Source: Streptomyces flavofungini (lineage in GTDB: Bacteria > Actinomycetota > Actinomycetes > Streptomycetales > Streptomycetaceae). Taken from it: a DNA stretch of 64,000 nucleotides. Within the stretch, counting starts at the first letter, position 1; every line of letters begins with the position of its first letter. The stretch covers positions 6,336,501 through 6,400,500 of the forward strand of contig NZ_CP128846.1 in NCBI RefSeq assembly GCF_030388665.1, given 5' to 3'. Both the position numbers and the translations under genes were made by a program. Positions 59,869 through 64,000 of the stretch are shown here, piece by piece. Below the pieces are notes generated by a model. That model was given only the letters and a program-made list of their open reading frames with translations, did no database searches and was not told the origin of the DNA.

Positions 59869-61047
59869 ATGCCGCACAAGTACGCGACCTTGAAGATGGC
59901 CCAGATCCACCGCAACCCCGGGCAGCCTCGCGAGACCTTCGACGAGGAGGCGCTGAAGGAGCTGGCCGACTCTATCCAGCAGCACGGCCTGCTCCAGCCG
60001 GTCGTCGTCCGCAAGGCCGACAAGGGGTACGAGCTCGTTGCCGGAGAGCGCCGATACCGGGCGAACGGCATGGCGGGCAACATCCTCATCGAGGCGAAGA
60101 TCCTCCTCGGCGACGGCGCGGAGGGCATCGACAGCCTCACGTCCTTCAAGAAGGCCATGGCCGAGAACCTGAACCGCGAGGACATGCTCCCGCTGGAGGA
60201 GGCCCGCGGCTTCAAGAAGGTCCTCGATGCCGAAGAAGGCGCCACCCCCGCCACCGTCGCCGCGACGTTCTCCAAGACGGTCCCGTACGTGACCCAGCGC
60301 CTCGCCCTGCTCGCCCTGCGCCCCGAGATCGCCAAGGCGGTCGACCTCGGCCACATCGGCACCCAGGCCGCCGTGCAGATCGCCGCCCTGGACCAGGGCA
60401 ACCAGAAGGCCGTCTTCGAGACGTGGAAGAAGGGGCAGACCAGCGACAACCAGCTCGTCCACATCGCCTACGCCATGCGCAAGCAGGAGAAGGCGGCCAC
60501 GCAGGACTCCATGGTCCAGGTCGAGGAGATGACGGAGGAGGAGAAGGCCAAGAGGGGGCGCGCACAGGCCAAGACCCGAAACGACCTCGACGAGATCGAG
60601 CGCATCTGCGGCCTGCTGGACGGCATCCGCAAGGCCGACCCGATGGAGCTCGCCCGGCACCTGGAGGGAGAGGTGGGCAAGAGGCTGGAGCAGATGGACC
60701 GAGTCTCCGACCTCCTCCAGAAGGCCCGATTCCAGCTCCGCCAGGCCAAGGCGCACGCCGACGCCAGCGAGATCATGGTCAGCCCTGACGCGGCAGCCCC
60801 CGACCTCGCCGCCGAAGCCGAGGCGGCGCAGGCGCAGTTGGCTGCGATCGTCGACGGCAGCGGAGAGGGTGAGCCGGACGCCGCGCCCACTCAGTCCGCG
60901 CCCGCTGCCGACGAGGAGGGCGAGGCCGCGCATGCCGTCGTCGGCGAGGGCGAGACGGACCAGTCACTCGCGAGAGCGGGCGAAGACGGGGCCAGTCACG
61001 CCGCCGAGGGTGAGCCCGCCGACGCCACCCCTGCGCTCGCAGGCTGA
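59869..61047 (+). CDS. ParB/RepB/Spo0J-family partition-like protein
   Basis: 392 residues. ParB N-terminal domain: IHRNPGQPRETFDEEALKEL, QQHGLLQPVVVRK, the CTPase-type GERRYRA motif at about residue 59, then ENLNREDMLPLEEARGF. An HTH follows (ATPATVAATFSKTVPYVTQRLALL). A helical region leads to an acidic Ala/Glu/Gly-rich tail from about residue 300, probably disordered. No ParA ATPase is adjacent in the window. It may serve stability, replication or gene control of the element. The start is the ATG at 59869, shortly after a strong promoter-like region. Confidence 0.9.
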   Translation: MPHKYATLKMAQIHRNPGQPRETFDEEALKELADSIQQHGLLQPVVVRKADKGYELVAGERRYRANGMAGNILIEAKILLGDGAEGIDSLTSFKKAMAENLNREDMLPLEEARGFKKVLDAEEGATPATVAATFSKTVPYVTQRLALLALRPEIAKAVDLGHIGTQAAVQIAALDQGNQKAVFETWKKGQTSDNQLVHIAYAMRKQEKAATQDSMVQVEEMTEEEKAKRGRAQAKTRNDLDEIERICGLLDGIRKADPMELARHLEGEVGKRLEQMDRVSDLLQKARFQLRQAKAHADASEIMVSPDAAAPDLAAEAEAAQAQLAAIVDGSGEGEPDAAPTQSAPAADEEGEAAHAVVGEGETDQSLARAGEDGASHAAEGEPADATPALAG

Positions 61048-61202
61048 CCTGATCGCACACGGCGGGCGGCCCTGTGGCCGACGCCAACCAAACGGCACAG
61101 ATAGATCCCAACACTCGATGGTGGTACGGTCTATTTCGTTGGAGGGAACGGCCACAGCCGAGGAACCGGCCCGCCAACACGCCGTGGCACCGGCATTCCC
61201 AA

Positions 61203-61336
61203 CGGTGTCTGGCGGGTGGCCAATCCCCCGCGCCCTACCCGCCAGACACCGGCTCCGCGCAGAGAGCGAAGCCACCGGGATGGCCGCCAGGCCCACGACC
61301 GCGACCGGACCCGCCCCACCCCATTGGGGCGGGTCC
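61203..61336 (+). ncRNA. Structured 5' leader with two perfect stem-loops
   Basis: Stem 1: CGGTGTCTGGCGGGT (61203-61217) pairs perfectly with 61237-61251, 15 bp with a 19-nt loop. Stem 2: GGACCCGCCCCA (61307-61318) pairs perfectly with 61325-61336, 12 bp with a 6-nt loop, ending 19 bases before the ATG at 61356. The roughly 300-bp stretch 61048-61355 has no supported gene. Attenuator, riboswitch-like leader or small RNA are all possible; no known class is recognised. Confidence 0.5.
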
Positions 61337-61355
61337 CCGTGCACTCAGGAGAGCC

Positions 61356-61565
61356 ATGAGCGCAGACGACTTCAAAGGCCTCCCGGAAGACCGCGACCTG
61401 TACATGCGGCTCCTTGCGGAACGAGACGGCCAACTCCTCAAAGCACTCGCCGAGAGGGACCCCGGCCTCGCGCCACCGCGAAACCGGCAACAGGAGACAG
61501 CCGGGCCACGCGCAGAACCACAGAAGACCACCCTCGCCAAGTCAACGAAGAGAGTCGCAGCATGA
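61356..61565 (+). CDS. Small hypothetical protein
   Basis: 69 residues from the ATG at 61356 with AGGAGA upstream. Begins MSADDFKGLPEDRDLYMRLL and forms an acidic-basic helix (AERDGQLLKALAERD), then a disordered Gln/Lys-rich tail. No family recognised. It is preceded by the structured leader, and its stop overlaps the next start (ATGA), marking the first gene of a small operon. Confidence 0.65.
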   Translation: MSADDFKGLPEDRDLYMRLLAERDGQLLKALAERDPGLAPPRNRQQETAGPRAEPQKTTLAKSTKRVAA

Positions 61566-61684
61566 CCGAGCATCAGGACCCGTCCCAGGATCACCGCGAG
61601 CCTCCCGTGCCGGGAGCAATGTGGTGCAAGTCCTGCGACTCCTGGTGCCTACCTTCCGGCCTCTGCCGCTGCAACAACCGCTAG
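61562..61684 (+). CDS. Very small Cys-rich protein
   Basis: 40 residues. Five cysteines in MWCKSCDSWCLPSGLCRCNN suggest a zinc knuckle or ribbon. It starts inside the stop of the preceding gene. Too short for family assignment; the coupling is the main support for expression. Confidence 0.55.
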   Translation: MTEHQDPSQDHREPPVPGAMWCKSCDSWCLPSGLCRCNNR

Positions 61685-61694
61685 CGTCCGCGGC

Positions 61695-61928
61695 ATGACC
61701 ACCCCACGCCACGGCCGTGAGCCGGTCGACATCGACCGACTCACGGCCAGCACCATCACCGATGACCAACTCGACGCTATACGAGCCGAATTGCGCCGCT
61801 ACCGCAACGCGTCGTCCACCGGACGCACGGACACCGCTCAAGACACGACAGCGCCACCGGAGCCAACGGCGGAGCCCCCGTCCACCCAGCTCGCGAAGCC
61901 TTCAACTACTCCGGAGGCGCCCCGGTGA
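61695..61928 (+). CDS. Small hypothetical protein
   Basis: 77 residues from the ATG at 61695, 10 bp after the Cys-rich gene. Begins MTTPRHGREPVDIDRLTAST, with a helix (DDQLDAIRAELRRYRN) and a Pro/Thr-rich tail. No clear ribosome-binding site and no family recognised; inclusion rests on operon position and codon bias. Confidence 0.5.
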   Translation: MTTPRHGREPVDIDRLTASTITDDQLDAIRAELRRYRNASSTGRTDTAQDTTAPPEPTAEPPSTQLAKPSTTPEAPR

Positions 61929-61985
61929 TCGTCTAGTGTTGGCGTGGCGTAGGGCGCGGGGAACGGCCTACACAAGGGACTCCCC

Positions 61986-62648
61986 GTGACCGCGACGCAC
62001 GCCAACATCCCCGAACAGCTCCAGCCGCTAGCCGTCCCCACCGCGGACCTCACGCCGTACCACCGCAATCCGCGCAACGGCGATATCGACTCGATCACCG
62101 AATCGCTGACCATCAACGGCCAGTACCGCCCGATCGTCGTCAACAAGGGCAGCCGCACCGGCCGCACCAACGAGATCCTGGCAGGCAACCACACCTTCGC
62201 CGCCGCCCAGCAGCTCGGCTGGCAGCAGATCGCCGTCACCTGGATCGACGTCGACGACGACGCAGCAGCACGCATCGTCATCGTCGACAACCGCACCAAC
62301 GACCTCGCGGGATACGACACCCAGCTCCTGGCCGAAGTCCTCTCCGAGATCCCCGACCTCGCCGGAACCGGCTACGACCGCGAAAGCGTCGACCAGCTCC
62401 TCGACGACACCTCTCTTCCCGAAACCCTCGAACTCACCAGCGACGGAGCGGGCACTGGGGCCGCCGCGACCGTCGACTACCTCCAATGGGGCTACCTCCA
62501 GTGGGAGTCCAAGCGCGTCCGGATCACCTCCGAAGAGGTCGAAGCCCTCAACGCGATCTACACCAAGTTCGTCGACGCCACGAACAGCGACCTCGGCTTC
62601 GGATGGCACGTCCTCCAGCAGGCCCACGAGGAAGGCCAGCCCGCATGA
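61986..62648 (+). CDS. ParB-like nuclease-domain protein
   Basis: 220 residues from the GTG at 61986 (AAGGGA upstream). The N-terminal half is a phage-type ParB domain: LTPYHRNPRNGDIDSITESL, NGQYRPIVVNKGS, EILAGNHTFAAAQQLGWQQI, IVIVDNRTNDLAGYD. The GERR motif of partition ParB is replaced by GNHT, as in ParB/sulfiredoxin-fold proteins linked with DNA modification in phages. The C-terminal half is unassigned (QWGYLQWESKRVRITSEEVE). Its stop overlaps the next start, so it is coupled to the methyltransferase fusion. Confidence 0.85.
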   Translation: MTATHANIPEQLQPLAVPTADLTPYHRNPRNGDIDSITESLTINGQYRPIVVNKGSRTGRTNEILAGNHTFAAAQQLGWQQIAVTWIDVDDDAAARIVIVDNRTNDLAGYDTQLLAEVLSEIPDLAGTGYDRESVDQLLDDTSLPETLELTSDGAGTGAAATVDYLQWGYLQWESKRVRITSEEVEALNAIYTKFVDATNSDLGFGWHVLQQAHEEGQPA

Positions 62649-64000
62649 GCGCCCCCACCACGACCTTCCACGAGTCCTACCCGCTCGACCAGCTCCGCCC
62701 CGCCGACTACAACCCGCGCCGCCTCAGCGAGAACGCCTTCACCCGGCTCCAGACATCCCTCCGCCGCCACGGCGTCGTCAAGCCGGTCATCCTCAACGCC
62801 GACGGCACCCTCGTCGCAGGCCACCAGCGCACCAAAGGCCTCAAGGCCATCGGCCTCACCCACACCCCCGCGGTCATGCTCGGCACCAAGGTCCGGCTGC
62901 AGGACGAAATCCAGTTCAACCTCCTGCACAACCGCGTCGAGACCGAAGCCAGCGTCGTCTACGCCGAACCCGGCCAGCTCGGCACCTGGTCCTGGATTCC
63001 CTGGCAGACCATCCGCGTCGCCGAACAGCGAAACCTCTCCTTCGTCAACGCCATCGCCCACATGACCGCCGGCCACGGACCGTGGGGGAGCGTCGTCATC
63101 GACGACCAGGGCCGCGTCGTCCTCAACGCCGAGTACGCCGTCGTCGCCTCTCTCTCCCGCTTCGACGTCCTCGCCTGGACCGTGCCCTCCTCCGAAGCCG
63201 CCCAACTCCACGCCGACCTTTCCGGCGAGTACGGCGTCTACGACTGGACCGCCATCGAGAACAAGGCGCCCGTGTGGAACCAGCACATCGTCCAGCCCAA
63301 ACGGCTGCGGAAGTTCTCCTCCAAGGCCAAGGCTGGAAAGCTCGCCTACGGGTCCGAGACGTGGGACCAGCTCGTCACCCCCTGGCTCAAGCCCAGCCAC
63401 CGCGTCGTGGACTTCGGCGCCGGATACGGCGACTACGCCAAGCACTTGCGTGCCAAGGGCTTCAACATCCACGACTACGAGCCCTACCGCTGCCGCGCTG
63501 GCTCGTACGCGGTCGACATCCGCGCCGTCGTCGGCATGATCCGCGACATCGACAAGGACATCCAGACCCACGGCCTGTTCGACGTCGTCGTCCTCGACTC
63601 CGTCATCAACGCCACCACATCCCTCGACTACCAGCACTGGGTGATGACCACCGTCAACGCCCTATGCGCGGCCGACGGAGTCGTATGCCTCGGCACCCGC
63701 AACCTCGCCCGCGAACTCCGCGACGAGCAGGCCAAGCGCGTCACATCCTCGACCGCCACCACGAAGATGAGCTTCCTCGACGGAGACAACGTGGAAATGA
63801 ACTTCGTCAAGGGAAAGTGGCAAAAGCTTCGATTTCACACCCCAGAAACACTGGAGCCCCTGCTCCGCAGGTACTTCAAAGAAGTCGAAGTCAGCGACCT
63901 CAGTGGGTCCAACCTCAAGGCCACCTGCCGTCAGCCCGTCACGCTCCCCAGGGAGGAATATGAAAGGGCGCTGGATGAGGAATTCAACATGCCCTACCCG
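62645..64000 (+). CDS. ParB-domain / SAM-methyltransferase-like fusion (cut by window edge)
   Basis: At least 452 residues, open to the window end, from the ATG at 62645 inside the previous stop. The N-terminal ParB-like domain reads PLDQLRPADYNPRRLSENAF, RRHGVVKPVILNADGT, LVAGHQRTKGLKAIGL (GHQR in place of GERR). From about residue 245 a Rossmann methyltransferase follows: motif I VVDFGAGYGDYAKHLR, the acidic HDYEPYR at the end of strand 2, then FDVVVLDSVINATTSLDYQH. No DPPY/NPPY adenine- or PC cytosine-type catalytic motif is seen, so DNA is a possible but unproved substrate. Confidence 0.82.
   Translation, partial: MSAPTTTFHESYPLDQLRPADYNPRRLSENAFTRLQTSLRRHGVVKPVILNADGTLVAGHQRTKGLKAIGLTHTPAVMLGTKVRLQDEIQFNLLHNRVETEASVVYAEPGQLGTWSWIPWQTIRVAEQRNLSFVNAIAHMTAGHGPWGSVVIDDQGRVVLNAEYAVVASLSRFDVLAWTVPSSEAAQLHADLSGEYGVYDWTAIENKAPVWNQHIVQPKRLRKFSSKAKAGKLAYGSETWDQLVTPWLKPSHRVVDFGAGYGDYAKHLRAKGFNIHDYEPYRCRAGSYAVDIRAVVGMIRDIDKDIQTHGLFDVVVLDSVINATTSLDYQHWVMTTVNALCAADGVVCLGTRNLARELRDEQAKRVTSSTATTKMSFLDGDNVEMNFVKGKWQKLRFHTPETLEPLLRRYFKEVEVSDLSGSNLKATCRQPVTLPREEYERALDEEFNMPYP

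Larger units (their letters stand above)
54389..64000. mobile_element. Integrated element, left end (continues past window)
   Basis: Starts at the tRNA 3' end with a tyrosine integrase, followed by an excisionase-like gene, a serine-recombinase fragment, an XRE regulator, small unknown genes and ParB-domain genes. Base composition is visibly less GC-rich in parts (for example 59280-59350 and 59760-59825) than the chromosome to the left. No FtsK-like transfer, RepSA-like replication or phage structural gene is visible in this part, so AICE, ICE or prophage cannot be told apart. Confidence 0.75.

Noticed and set aside
61048..61355. Coding region in the structured leader
   Set aside because: Open frames there cross two long perfect stem-loops, have no ribosome-binding site and show Arg/Pro-rich shadow composition.

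Overview
The window reads as chromosomal DNA of a Streptomyces (or very close actinomycete). GC content and third-codon G/C are very high, GTG starts are common, ATGA stop/start overlaps are frequent, and families such as class F sortase, HrdA-type sigma factors and binding-protein sugar transporters without a local ATPase are typical of the genus. The gene set (ppdK, nirBD, nasA, cutA, dgt, dnaG, hrdA-like sigma) matches a conserved core block as I remember it.

Left block (1-24 kb): a cut-off aldo/keto reductase, two MFS exporters with a divergent XRE/MmyB-type regulator, dusB, a pair of carbohydrate-active enzymes (glycogen-debranching type plus GH63/MGH1-like) divergent from a ROK regulator, ppdK behind a dyad-rich leader, a secreted S33-type peptidase, a roadblock-like protein, an ArsR regulator next to a perfect 22-bp palindrome, a sugar ABC operon (binding protein and two permeases), an APC permease, and a decayed short-chain dehydrogenase.

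Middle block (24-48 kb): nitrogen assimilation dominates. A FAD oxidoreductase-nirB-nirD operon and an assimilatory nitrate reductase each have, 23-24 bp before the first start codon, four pentamers in the spacing expected for GlnR boxes. A two-domain CbiX-type sirohydrochlorin chelatase, which would supply siroheme for NirB, lies nearby. Between them sit a TSUP permease, a sortase with a likely substrate, a class IV aminotransferase, a SoxR-like regulator divergent from an FMN reductase, an orphan histidine kinase with a lipoprotein, cutA and a gamma-glutamylcyclotransferase-fold gene. Then come dgt, a ferredoxin-reductase-like flavoprotein, dnaG and the sigma factor. Dispersed Streptomyces intergenic repeats bracket dnaG.

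Right block (48-64 kb): a heterodimeric ABC exporter, an FGGY kinase, a YtxH-like small protein and three tRNA genes (two Asn and one with a CAT anticodon). Immediately after the third tRNA an integrated element begins and runs off the window. It carries a 648-residue tyrosine integrase with an unexplained C-terminal domain, a divergent excisionase-like HTH protein, a serine-recombinase protein lacking the catalytic domain, an XRE regulator paired with a seven-TM protein, three ParB-domain proteins (the last fused to a methyltransferase-like domain), several very small proteins, and a leader with two perfect long stem-loops. This element is the most likely place for undescribed biology. Its function cannot be settled from this window because the right end, including any replication, transfer or phage genes, is missing.
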